From Deinococcus metallilatus (GTDB lineage Bacteria; Deinococcota; Deinococci; Deinococcales; Deinococcaceae): 64,000 nucleotides of DNA. The stretch is from NCBI RefSeq assembly GCF_004758605.1, contig NZ_CP038512.1, positions 2,270,501-2,334,500 on the forward strand. Direction: 5' to 3'. Position numbers and translations under genes: made by a program. Under the pieces are notes generated by a model that was not told the origin of the DNA, searched no databases, and saw nothing but the letters and a program-made list of their open reading frames with translations. Below, piece by piece: positions 1 through 11,842 of the stretch (its first letter is position 1; every line of letters begins with the position of its first letter).

Positions 1-1484
<1,484 letters not shown>

Positions 1485-1501
1485 GGGCACGCACACTCCC
1501 A

Positions 1502-1538
1502 GTTCTCCTTACCACTTAACCTTTCGGGTAAGGAGAAC
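1502..1538 (+). promoter_or_regulatory. Perfect 12-bp inverted repeat over the vapB ribosome binding site
   Basis: Arms GTTCTCCTTACC (1502-1513) and GGTAAGGAGAAC (1527-1538) are perfectly complementary around a 13-base spacer. The right arm contains the Shine-Dalgarno AAGGAG five to ten bases before the antitoxin ATG at 1544. A possible -10 (TAACCT, 1517-1522) lies in the loop. It is either the autoregulatory operator bound by the AbrB-fold antitoxin, or an RNA hairpin that hides the ribosome binding site; the sequence allows both. Confidence 0.7.
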
Positions 1539-1543
1539 AGCCC

Positions 1544-1783
1544 ATGCGGACAACGCTCACCAGTAAAGGCCAACTGACGCTGCCGGTTGAGGTTCGGAAA
1601 AGACTCGGCCTGGAGCAGGGGACCCAGTTCGAGGTCTCGGTCAACGACGCGGGGCAGGTGGTGATGACGCCGATCACCGAGGTGAATGACCCCTTCGCTG
1701 CCTGGGTGGGCGTGCTGGCACCTCTGCCGGACGGGATGACTTCGGCCCAGTTCGTCCGCGACCTGCGAACCGAGGATGAATGA
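1544..1783 (+). CDS. AbrB/SpoVT-family antitoxin (VapB-like)
   Basis: This 79-residue protein starts with the swapped-hairpin AbrB DNA-binding fold: the STKGQLTLP-type motif appears as TSKGQLTLPVEVRKRLGLEQG (residues 5-25). The acidic C-terminal tail is the expected toxin-binding part. It precedes a PIN-domain toxin with a four-base ATGA overlap, the classical antitoxin-toxin arrangement. By family knowledge it neutralises the PIN toxin and represses its own promoter, and a 12-bp perfect inverted repeat right upstream is a good operator candidate. The start is fixed by AAGGAG at proper spacing. Confidence 0.9.
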   Translation: MRTTLTSKGQLTLPVEVRKRLGLEQGTQFEVSVNDAGQVVMTPITEVNDPFAAWVGVLAPLPDGMTSAQFVRDLRTEDE

Positions 1784-2202
1784 TCACGGCGGTGGATTCC
1801 AATGTCCTCAGCGCCCTGCTGCGCGGTGAGGCCACCCAGACAGCCATCCGCCGCATTCTCAACCGCGCCCGCCGGGAGGGGCCGCTCCTGATCTGCGGCC
1901 CGGTGTACGCCGAACTTCAGGCGGGGCCGGGCATGACATCAGAATTGCTGGATCACTTTCTGACGGCAACGGGAATTGAGGTGGACTGGCGGCTGGACGA
2001 GGCTGTCTGGCGTTCCACTGGGACCGCCTTCGCCACCTGCGCGGCCAGATGGCGGGCGTCCGGTGGAGGCTCTCCCCGGCGGGTACTGGCCGATTTCGTG
2101 ATCGGTGCACACGCGCGCTCTCGTGGGGCACAACTGGTCACGCTGGACGCGCAACATTACGCGGCGTGTTTTCCAGAGTTGCAGGTCGTGCTTCCTGCCT
2201 GA
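1780..2202 (+). CDS. PIN-domain ribonuclease toxin (VapC-like)
   Basis: This 140-residue PIN domain protein is predicted to be the endoribonuclease of the toxin-antitoxin pair. The metal-binding acidic residues are visible: D6 (AVDSNVLSALL), E45 (YAELQAG), D105 (VLADFVIGAHA) and D123 (VTLDAQHY), the pattern expected for an active VapC. Its ATG overlaps the antitoxin stop by four bases, implying translational coupling. RNA target is not predictable. The next gene is convergent, 22 bases away. Confidence 0.88.
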   Translation: MITAVDSNVLSALLRGEATQTAIRRILNRARREGPLLICGPVYAELQAGPGMTSELLDHFLTATGIEVDWRLDEAVWRSTGTAFATCAARWRASGGGSPRRVLADFVIGAHARSRGAQLVTLDAQHYAACFPELQVVLPA

Positions 2203-2224
2203 ACCGCAGACCCCGCCTTCCGCT

Positions 2225-2905
2225 TCAGCCTTCCTGCTCCCCTTCGGAGGGCGGGCCCAGCAGGCTGAAAGTCACCCCAGTTTCATCTGCCACGCTCAGC
2301 GGGCTGCTGTCCGGCAAGCTGGCGCGCAGGCCGACCCCCAGCTCAAACGCCCCATTGAGCAGCGGCGCGTCGGCGGCGGGGTCGAGGGTGCCCCACAGGT
2401 GGGCGGCCCCTTTACCCTCGGCCCCGGCCCGCCACAGCAGCGCCCCGACCGCCTCTCCCCCCGCGTAGGCCGTCAGCAGGGTCCAGGCGGGGTCCCCCTC
2501 CAGCCGGGCGGCGAGGTGACGGGCGAGGGGTCCGGCCCATTCCGGCGTCCCGTGCGCTTCCGCAAGGACGGCGGCCCAGGCGGGGAGAGACAGGCGCGAC
2601 ACCTGCTCCACGTCGATCCGCCCCGCGTCCGGCAAGGGGTGATAGGTGCCGACCCGCACCGCGCTCACCTCCTCACCGGGCAGCGGCACAGTGGCGGCCA
2701 CCAGGGCGGGCATCTCCTGCGCATGGTGCCAGGCGGCCACCAGCGGCAGGCGGTCGGGATCGGCGTCCGGCAGATAGGTTGCGTTCAGGGCCAGCACGTT
2801 GACGCCGGGGGTGTGCAACGTGACCGCTCCCCGGAAGTCACGCCGCACGGTTGAGAGCGGCTCGAAGTAGGCGATCAGTTCCGTCAGGGCCGGGGGAAGG
2901 GACAT
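2225..2905 (-). CDS. Conserved hypothetical protein, unknown function
   Basis: I do not recognise a family with certainty. The 226-residue protein is rich in Ala, Leu and Pro, has no signal peptide or membrane segment, and begins MSLPPALTELIAYFEPL. The central VSRLSLPAWAAVLAEAHGTPEW stretch and TAYAGGEAVGALLWR strand resemble the core of GNAT-like N-acetyltransferases, but no clear acetyl-CoA loop (R/QxxGxG/A) is seen. The start is supported by a leaderless -10 (TAGGCT) six bases upstream. It is convergent with the toxin gene and faces the tRNA-Glu gene in the same orientation. Confidence 0.8.
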   Translation of the reverse strand: MSLPPALTELIAYFEPLSTVRRDFRGAVTLHTPGVNVLALNATYLPDADPDRLPLVAAWHHAQEMPALVAATVPLPGEEVSAVRVGTYHPLPDAGRIDVEQVSRLSLPAWAAVLAEAHGTPEWAGPLARHLAARLEGDPAWTLLTAYAGGEAVGALLWRAGAEGKGAAHLWGTLDPAADAPLLNGAFELGVGLRASLPDSSPLSVADETGVTFSLLGPPSEGEQEG

Positions 2906-2911
2906 GCAGGC

Positions 2912-2917
2912 AGCCTA
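2912..2917 (-). promoter_or_regulatory. -10 hexamer TAGGCT, leaderless
   Basis: On the minus strand TAGGCT lies six bases before the ATG at 2905, so transcription would start at or next to the A of the start codon. Confidence 0.65.
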
Positions 2918-2964
2918 GCGGAGCCAGCAAAACGCCGCCCCCGGTGCGGGAAGGCGGCGCGCAG

Positions 2965-3040
<76 letters not shown>

Positions 3041-3121
3041 TCCGGAAATCGTTCCGCTGGCAGGGGCGGCGTCAGGCAAGGGAGGATTGTAGGTGGGCCG
3101 GACCGGGGAAGTCAAGCGCCC

Positions 3122-3634
3122 TCATTCCAGATCGTCGTAGTGGTGCAGCAGGGCCGCGTCGGGGTCGCCGCCCGGGTGGTGGTGCCGCGCGACCAGGCGG
3201 GCCACCCGGGGCCGGGCACCGGCACGGGCCAGCAGTTCCGCGCCCAGTTCCGGGTGATACGCCCGCACCGAGAGCGGCCCGAACGGCAGCAGCCGCGAGA
3301 GCCGGTTGGGCACCAGGCCGACCAGCACGCGCTCCGCGACCCGGTAGGGGCGGATGCTCTTGCCGCAGTCATGCAGCAGGGCGGCGGCCACCACCTCCGG
3401 CGCGGCGTGGGGATGCTCGCGCAGCAGGTGCCGGGTCACGCGGCAGGCGTGCTCGCGGTCACGGGCGTCCATTCCCAGGTACACGCGGGCCTCCGCCGGG
3501 GTGAGCCGCGCGGTCGCCCAGGCATCGTCCGGACGGGCCAGGCGGGCGCTCAGGCTGCGGGTGAGCCGCCGCACCTTGCCCAGGTAGCCGCGCCCTTTGC
3601 GGGCCAGCCGGGCGGAGGGGGTCAGGGGACGCAT
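3122..3634 (-). CDS. HD-domain phosphohydrolase
   Basis: This 170-residue protein carries a metal-dependent HD domain: H near residue 60 ([12 protein letters not shown]), the [13 protein letters not shown] motif with the His-Asp doublet, and downstream [11 protein letters not shown] and RHHHPGG, matching the pattern of small HD hydrolases. By family it would hydrolyse a nucleotide or phosphoester, but the substrate is unknown. An in-frame ATG exists upstream at 3742, but 3634 is chosen because TATTCT sits six bases before it and the longer version would run back into trxB. It is transcribed in the same direction as trxB, 55 bases downstream. Confidence 0.85.
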   Translation of the reverse strand: MRPLTPSARLARKGRGYLGKVRRLTRSLSARLARPDDAWATARLTPAEARVYLGMDARDREHACRVTRHLLREHPHAAPEVVAAALLHDCGKSIRPYRVAERVLVGLVPNRLSRLLPFGPLSVRAYHPELGAELLARAGARPRVARLVARHHHPGGDPDAALLHHYDDLE

Positions 3635-3640
3635 AGGGAA

Positions 3641-3646
3641 AGAATA
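3641..3646 (-). promoter_or_regulatory. -10 hexamer TATTCT, leaderless
   Basis: TATTCT on the minus strand is six bases before the HD-domain ATG at 3634. It lies in the gap after trxB, so the HD gene can be transcribed independently of trxB. Confidence 0.65.
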
Positions 3647-3689
3647 CGGGAAGGGCCGACCTGCTCCCCTTCCCGCCCGCCTGGCCGGT

Positions 3690-4679
3690 TCAGTCGGCAG
3701 CGGCGTCGCTGTCGCTTTCGAGTTCCAGCGCCGCCAGCGCACGCTCGGCGCTCATGGCGGCCCGGGTCCCCGCGCCCACGCTGGTGGCCAGCTGGCGGTA
3801 CACGTAGTCGCTGACGTCACCCGCCGCGAACAGCAACGGCACGCTGGTGTAGATCTCGTCCGTCACCTCCACATAGCCGTCCGGGCGCAGCTTCACCGTG
3901 TCCCGCACGAAATCGGTGTTCGGCACGTGTCCGATGAAGATAAAGACGCCGTCGGTGGGCATCTCCGTCGTCTCGCCGGTCTTGAGGTTCTTCAGACGCA
4001 CACCCGTGACGTGCTCCTCGCCCTGAATCTCCTCGACTGCCGTGTCCCAGATGAACTTCATCTTGGGGTTGGCAAAGGCGCGGGCCTGGGCAACTTTGTT
4101 GGCGCGCAGGGTGTCGCGGCGGTGGATCAGCGTGACCTCCTCCGCGAACTTGGTCAGGAACATCCCTTCCTCGACGGCCGCGTCGCCCCCGCCGATCACG
4201 ACTACCTTCTTGCCACGGTAGAAGAAGCCGTCGCAGGTGGCGCAGGTCGAGACGCCCTTGCCCCAGAAGTGTTCCTCGCCGGGGATGTCGAGGCGCTTGG
4301 GGTTGGCACCCGTCGCCAGAATCACGCTCTTGGCGCGGTAGGTGCCGCCGTAGCCGGTGACCGTGAAGGGGTAGGCATGCTCGCGGTCGTCCTCCGCGTG
4401 CAAGATGGCCTCCACCTCCTCCATCTCGATCCGGGCGCCGAACTTCTCGGCCTGCTGCACCATGCGCTGCGCGAGTTCCATCCCGTGAATCGGCTCGGGG
4501 AAGCCGGGGTAGTTCTCGACCTCCTCCGTCTGCGCGATCTGGCCGCCCGGCAGGCCCTTTTCCAGCACCAGGGTGCTGAGGCTGGCGCGGCCCGTGTAGA
4601 TGGCCGCGGTCAGCCCGGCTGGGCCGCCACCGACGATCACCACATCGTAATCCTGGGGATGCTGAGAGGCGCTGGTCAT
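3690..4679 (-). CDS. trxB: Thioredoxin reductase (NADPH)
   Basis: This FAD flavoprotein reduces thioredoxin with NADPH in the cytoplasm. The 329 residues are the normal length. Seen are the FAD-binding GGGPAG at about 17-22, the redox-active CATC pair (C146 and C149), the NADPH-binding VVIGGGDAA just after it, and the C-terminal [11 protein letters not shown] motif. The acidic Ser/Asp-rich tail (ESDSDAAAD) extends slightly past the usual end. The start is supported by a leaderless -10 (TACGCT). In a radiation-resistant lineage this is a core redox-repair enzyme. Confidence 0.97.
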   Translation of the reverse strand: MTSASQHPQDYDVVIVGGGPAGLTAAIYTGRASLSTLVLEKGLPGGQIAQTEEVENYPGFPEPIHGMELAQRMVQQAEKFGARIEMEEVEAILHAEDDREHAYPFTVTGYGGTYRAKSVILATGANPKRLDIPGEEHFWGKGVSTCATCDGFFYRGKKVVVIGGGDAAVEEGMFLTKFAEEVTLIHRRDTLRANKVAQARAFANPKMKFIWDTAVEEIQGEEHVTGVRLKNLKTGETTEMPTDGVFIFIGHVPNTDFVRDTVKLRPDGYVEVTDEIYTSVPLLFAAGDVSDYVYRQLATSVGAGTRAAMSAERALAALELESDSDAAAD

Positions 4680-4685
4680 GCACGA

Positions 4686-4691
4686 AGCGTA
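4686..4691 (-). promoter_or_regulatory. -10 hexamer TACGCT of trxB, leaderless
   Basis: TACGCT on the minus strand ends six bases before the trxB ATG at 4679. Confidence 0.65.
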
Positions 4692-4801
4692 CCACCGGGC
4701 ACATTCGGGGATGGTCAGGCAGGCACACTTTGTTTTTTAAAGCATCACGGGGCCAGCCCTGGCTTTTGAATGGCAGGGCATACTGGGCATAAGGAGGCAC
4801 T

Positions 4802-5161
4802 ATGCGCAGGAGAACAGGCACCAGGTTGGTGGCAATCTTCGCGCTTCTATTGGGTGGGGCGTTCACCGCCTGCCGCGGCCCTGCCCAACTCGACACCTCC
4901 AGTCTGCCCGTCATTCATGACGAGAGCCAGACCACCGAAAGCTTCCCGCCTGCCTGCCCCAACAAGATTCAGGGCCCATTCACCCTGCACTGTGACGGAC
5001 AGCAGGTGACATTGACCGGCGCGAGCGGACAATGGACGGAAAGCTTTGACGGCCAGGACTCCCTGACGGCTCTGAACGCCTCCTTGGCCGCCTTGTCGCT
5101 CTTGACGTGTCGGGGACGCGGTTGTTGTAGCGAGAAGCCTGCGGCTCGCATGAGCTCGTAG
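4802..5161 (+). pseudogene. Lipoprotein gene interrupted by an IS630-family fragment
   Basis: The N-terminus is a lipoprotein signal: charged MRRRTGTRL, hydrophobic core, then a lipobox-like GAFTAC with the Cys at residue 24. A strong Shine-Dalgarno (TAAGGAGG) precedes the ATG. The mature part (about residues 25-83) shows paired Cys in PPACPNKIQ and TLHCDGQQV and looks like a short exported domain. From about base 5055 onward the sequence belongs to the IS remnant on the opposite strand, so the last 30 or so residues, ending ARMSS, are probably not native. The original C-terminus seems lost. The exact junction cannot be placed without an intact homologue. Confidence 0.6.
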
Positions 5162-5590
5162 GTCCGGGCGATGTGCACCGTTTTCCCTAAGCGCTCCTTC
5201 AGCCACGCCTGTACCTTCGGGCCGTCCCAGGGACGACCCTGGTCCAACGCCTCGCGCAACTGGGCTGCCAACTCCTGTTGCTCAGCCGCAGTCAGCAACG
5301 TCGGGGCACCTTGATTCAGGGGGCGTCCGTCACGCAACCCCGCCAGGCCCAGCTTGTGGTAACGCTGGATGATCAGCCGCGCCGCGCTGGCCGAGTACTT
5401 GGTCAGCTCCAGGGTGTCTGCCTCAGACTTGCCCTCATAGCGGAGGGCAAAAAACTGAGCACGACGGCGTTCAACCGCACAGGTGCTGGCTCGGTAGATC
5501 GCCCAGAACTCGGCAGCGGAGTGCTGAAACTGGATCGGCAAGTGGAACTTTTGGATACCACCATTCTACAGGAACTAATCGGAATCCGTA
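5042..5590 (-). mobile_element. Truncated IS630-family insertion sequence
   Basis: The fragment covers the transposase N-terminal half and about 48 bases of terminal sequence upstream, ending TACGGATTCCG (reading inwards on the minus strand). The left, catalytic-domain half is missing. The left boundary, inside the lipoprotein gene, is approximate. Insertion next to a TA is consistent with IS630 target choice, but no duplication can be shown because only one end is present. Confidence 0.55.
5060..5541 (-). pseudogene. IS630-family transposase, N-terminal fragment
   Basis: From a TTG at 5541 the minus strand encodes about 156 residues of the DNA-binding half of an IS630/winged-helix transposase: an HTH around YSASAARLIIQRYHKLGLAGL, a GRPLNQGAPTLLT linker, and the second winged-helix part up to HVKSDKAAKEAF. 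The DDE catalytic domain that should follow is absent, and the frame continues into the lipoprotein gene. The element is therefore truncated and not self-mobile. Its outer end appears to lie near 5589, next to a solitary arm of the genome's composite repeat. Confidence 0.75.
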
Positions 5591-5642
5591 TGAGGGGTTG
5601 ACCGGGTCAGGGCTTCCAAAACCGGACGTTGCACTTGCCCTG
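5591..5642 (-). repeat. Solitary outer arm of the composite repeat family
   Basis: Read on the minus strand this 52-bp piece (CAGGGCAAGTGCAACGTCC... to CCCCTCA) matches the left arms of the copies at 8138 and 61330. The match stops exactly at CCCCTCA, where the IS630 end begins, so the IS probably landed in or replaced the rest of a full repeat copy. Confidence 0.7.
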
Positions 5643-5647
5643 CTGGG

Positions 5648-7966
5648 TCAGCGGTCCAGTCCCGTTTCCCGCGCCAGCCGCGCGCCCTGGGAGCGGCCCA
5701 GCCAGGCGCGGACCTCGGCGGCGGGGAGCGGGGCGGCGAAGAAGTAGCCTTGGGCGGTCGGGCAGCCCAGGTCGCGCAGGGCTTCCCACTGCCGCGCGTT
5801 CTCGACGCCCTCCGCGATCAGGTCGAGGCCCAGGGTCTGCGCGAGGGCGATCACCACCCGGATCACGGCCACGCTCTCCCCTTCCGCCTCCAGGCTGGCC
5901 ACGAACGAGCGGTCGATCTTCAGGACATCCACGGGCATCCGCCGCAGCAGGCTCAGGGACGACTGCCCGGTGCCGAAGTCGTCCAGCGCCACCCGCACAC
6001 CCAGGGCGCGGAGCTGCGCCAGTTGTCGTGTGGCGCCCGGCACGTCGCGCACCACCGCGCTCTCGGTCAGCTCCAGTTCGAGGCAGTGCGGGGGAAGGCC
6101 CGCCGTCCTCAGCGCCCCCAGCACCACCTCGGGAAAGTCCGGCTCGCCCAGCTGGCGCGCGGACACGTTGACCGCCACCCGCTCCAGCTCCAGCCCATCC
6201 GCCCGCCAGGCCGCGAACTGCGCGCATGCCTCGCGCAGCACCCAGGCCCCGATGGGCACGATCAGGCCGGTGTCCTCGGCCAGCGCGATAAAGGGCCCCG
6301 GGGGATGCAGTTCCCCGCCCCGCCGCCAGCGCAGCAGCGCCTCGACGCCGACTGCCCCCCGCCCGGCCCGGATCTGCGGCTGGTAGTGCAGCTCGAATTC
6401 CCCACGGGCCAGGGCCGCGCGCAGCGCCTGTTCGAGGTCCAGTTCGCGTGCCGCCGCCAGCATCTCGGGGCTGAAGGTCTGGTAGCCGCTCCGCCCACCT
6501 GCCTTGACGCGGTACATCGCCACGTCGGCATGCTTTTGCAGGGTGACGCTGTCCGCGCCGTCGCGGGGAAAGACCGCCATGCCCACGCTGGCGGTCACGA
6601 CCAGCGGGCGGCCCGCGACCTGAAAAGGCGTGTCCAGCACCTCCAGCAACTTCCGGGCGTGCTGGCCCGCGTCCCCGGCCCGGGCGAGGCAGGGCAGCAC
6701 CACCAGAAACTCGTCGCCGCCCTGCCGCGCCAGGGTGTCTACCGGCCGCAGCGCCTGCCGGAGCCGCTGTGCGACCGCCACCAGCAACTGGTCCCCCACG
6801 TCGTGCCCCAGGGAATCGTTCACCGCCTTGAAGCGGTCGAGGTCGAGAAACAGCAGCGCGACGTGCTCGCCCGCTGCCCGCGCCCGCCCGATGGCCTCGG
6901 CCAGCCGGGTTTCGAGCAGGGCGCGGTTGGCGAGGCCGGTCAGCGGGTCCTGGGAAGCGCGGCGCGCGAGTTCGGCGGTCAGGCGGCGGTTCTCGTGAAA
7001 GGCCAGGTTCTGCCGCAGCACCACCGCCAGCGTCACCAGCGCCGTGCCGAAGAGGTCCCCGTAGGTGCGGAGCGTGAAGGTGCCGCTCTGCCCCAGCAGC
7101 AGCGAGAAACACAGGACGATGGCGACGTAGGGACTCAGCGTCGTGGTCTGCTGCGGGAACGCCGCGCCGCTCACGCCCGGCCGCGCGACCCCCAGCAGCG
7201 CGGCGAGGCCCAGCCCGCTCAGGCACAGCGCGAACGTGAGGTCGGTGGCCTGGGCCGCCGGGGACCCCGGCGCGGGCAGCAGCGCCGCGTAGCCCACATC
7301 GCCCACCAGATTGGCGAGAAAGGCCAGATAGAAGCAGGTGATGGCCGCGCGGGCCAGCGGCACCCGCGCCTGAAAGGCGATCAGCAGCACCAGGCTGATC
7401 AGCAGGGCGTCTTGCAGCGGGTAGGCGAGATTGACCAGCACCTCGCCCAGCCGCGCACTGGATGCCGCGACCGTCCCGGCGTACACGAAATGCCACAGCC
7501 CCACGAAGACCGTGATCACCACCGTGCCGATATCCAGCAGCAACCGGACGAGCTGCGGTCCCCGGGGGGGCCGGAGCAGGCCGAACATCGCCCACGCCAT
7601 CAGCGGCGCGAACAGGATGTAGAAGCCGTCCGCCCAGGAGAGCACGGGCGGCTCGGCCTCCGGCAGGAAGAACCCGTACAGCGCAATCACCGCGTCGCCG
7701 AGTGCCCAGGTGCTCAGGGCCAGCGCATACCGCTGCCAGGACCTTCTGGCCTTCCCCGGCGCGTGACGGGCGGCCCACCACGCACAGGCCGCACTGGTGG
7801 CACTGACGGGCAGCGTTTGCAGCTCCCCCAACCCGGCAGGCAGCGGAAAACCCGCCAGGCGCAGCCATGCCGTGAACACGAAGAGTCCACCCGCTGCCCC
7901 CAGCAGCACCAGCAGGGCAACCGGGAGGCGTGGCGGCGGAGGCGGCGACATGGAGTTCACCCCCAT
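5648..7966 (-). CDS. Membrane-bound GGDEF-EAL protein (cyclic-di-GMP metabolism)
   Basis: This 772-residue protein has an N-terminal membrane sensor with about eight or nine hydrophobic segments (residues about 10-310), a GGDEF domain with an intact RQGGDEF signature near residue 416, and an EAL domain with VEALLRW near residue 542 plus downstream LELTES, DDFGTG, KIDRSF and AEGVE motifs. Both active-site sets look intact, so it could make, degrade, or do both to c-di-GMP at the membrane. The start at 7966 is favoured over a longer frame because GGGGAG lies seven to eight bases before it. No partner regulator is adjacent. Confidence 0.92.
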   Translation of the reverse strand: MGVNSMSPPPPPRLPVALLVLLGAAGGLFVFTAWLRLAGFPLPAGLGELQTLPVSATSAACAWWAARHAPGKARRSWQRYALALSTWALGDAVIALYGFFLPEAEPPVLSWADGFYILFAPLMAWAMFGLLRPPRGPQLVRLLLDIGTVVITVFVGLWHFVYAGTVAASSARLGEVLVNLAYPLQDALLISLVLLIAFQARVPLARAAITCFYLAFLANLVGDVGYAALLPAPGSPAAQATDLTFALCLSGLGLAALLGVARPGVSGAAFPQQTTTLSPYVAIVLCFSLLLGQSGTFTLRTYGDLFGTALVTLAVVLRQNLAFHENRRLTAELARRASQDPLTGLANRALLETRLAEAIGRARAAGEHVALLFLDLDRFKAVNDSLGHDVGDQLLVAVAQRLRQALRPVDTLARQGGDEFLVVLPCLARAGDAGQHARKLLEVLDTPFQVAGRPLVVTASVGMAVFPRDGADSVTLQKHADVAMYRVKAGGRSGYQTFSPEMLAAARELDLEQALRAALARGEFELHYQPQIRAGRGAVGVEALLRWRRGGELHPPGPFIALAEDTGLIVPIGAWVLREACAQFAAWRADGLELERVAVNVSARQLGEPDFPEVVLGALRTAGLPPHCLELELTESAVVRDVPGATRQLAQLRALGVRVALDDFGTGQSSLSLLRRMPVDVLKIDRSFVASLEAEGESVAVIRVVIALAQTLGLDLIAEGVENARQWEALRDLGCPTAQGYFFAAPLPAAEVRAWLGRSQGARLARETGLDR

Positions 7967-8137
7967 CCTACTTCTCCCCGCTCCGTCCTCATGCCGCTCC
8001 TGGCATGGACTGTCCCCGTCCCCGGGCCAGAGCACGGAGCTGGACATGGACAAAGGGGGGAGCCGTCTCCGGGCGGAAGAATAATCTTCAGGCTACCGCA
8101 GTCGGTGCGACGCGCCGAGCTGTGTTCTAGAACGGTG

Positions 8138-8574
8138 CAGGGCCACCGCAACGTCCGGTTTTGGGTAGGCTTGCCCTGGTCAACCCCTCAGTCAGCGTTG
8201 CTGACAGCTCCCCGGGGGGGAGCCAGGGACGCCGTTTGCCCTCCAGGAGGCCAAGTCTGTCGCCTCCCTTTAAACACCTGATGTGAAATGCGGGACGGGT
8301 GGGTAGGGCGCGCAAAACCGTTTTTCTCGTCTGGAATGAGGGCGAGCTTCGCCCGCCACCCCCTCCCCGGCCCTCTGCAAGCAGCTCTACGAGTCCCCCG
8401 CAAGGGGGGAGGGAGTAAAAAGCCCATCCCAGACAACAGGTTTCTATTGCGCATCAAGCGTTTTACGGGGAGGTAGCCCACAGAGCCGGAGGGGTAAGGG
8501 CCGGACTCGCAGAGCTGCGCAGCAGAGCGGTTAAACCGGGGCTGTGCGAACTCGGCGACTTTGCAGTGACCCTG
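8138..8574. repeat. Composite noncoding repeat, copy 1 (437 bp)
   Basis: It has imperfect terminal inverted repeats CAGGGCCACCGCAA and TTGCAGTGACCCTG (two mismatches in 14). The outer arms match copy 3 in the same direction, but the central module, with AGCAGCTCTACGAGTCCCCC followed by GCAAGGGGGGAG, is inverted relative to the arms when compared with copies 2 and 3. TAGAACG stands on both sides (8128-8134 and 8575-8581), a possible target duplication. No convincing ORF is present. Confidence 0.85.
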
Positions 8575-8723
8575 TAGAACGCCGGGCCAACAGAACCGGG
8601 GCGGGCCGAACACGGCGGGCGAAGTGGGTCGCTGGGCCGAACTTGCCTAGACAATGGAGAGCCCCAATTCCGGGAACCATGCCGTCTGGGATCAGGCCCT
8701 TCAGACCTGTCCAGTCCGGCCCG

Positions 8724-8729
8724 TACAAT
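8724..8729 (+). promoter_or_regulatory. -10 hexamer TACAAT of the ABC permease operon, leaderless
   Basis: TACAAT ends six bases before the GTG at 8736, which sets the start of the first permease gene and removes about 64 codons of upstream open frame. Confidence 0.7.
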
Positions 8730-8735
8730 GGCGAC

Positions 8736-11648
<2,913 letters not shown>

Positions 11649-11713
11649 GCGAGGAGGTCTTCAGGCAGGCTGGCCGCGCGGCTGGCCTGCTTTTGCGTTG
11701 AACGAGGCCGGAA

Positions 11714-11842
11714 GTCATACGAACTTCAGGTGAGTCGAAGACGAACCTGAGCGGAGCGAGTATAAGAAAATACCGACTTGCGGCGATGGAAGAACATCCG
11801 GTGCTTTGTACGGATGTTCTGGAATCAGAGCAAGTTGGTATC
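11714..11842. repeat. MITE-like repeat, copy 1 (about 130 bp)
   Basis: The ends are ATACGAACTTC on the left and GCAAGTTGGTAT on the right, which are imperfect inverted repeats. An internal copy of the end (ATACCGACTTGC) starts at 11770, and GAACATCCGG/CGGATGTTC form a hairpin. The right part, GGAATCAGAGCAAGTTGGTAT, matches the element at 63227-63452. The right end touches the stop codon of the LysR gene. Confidence 0.75.

Larger units (their letters stand above)
8054..8735. other. Long intergenic region between GGDEF-EAL gene and ABC permease operon
   Basis: The 680 bases hold composite repeat copy 1 (8138-8574) and, at the right end, the -10 of the permease operon (8724-8729). Open frames crossing it have no ribosome binding site or leaderless promoter and look like chance GC-rich frames. 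Confidence 0.8.

Noticed and set aside
5607..8281. Frames of over 750 codons on both strands overlapping the GGDEF-EAL gene
   Set aside because: The GGDEF-EAL reading has clear conserved motifs; the others are high-GC shadows with biased Arg/Gly/His composition.
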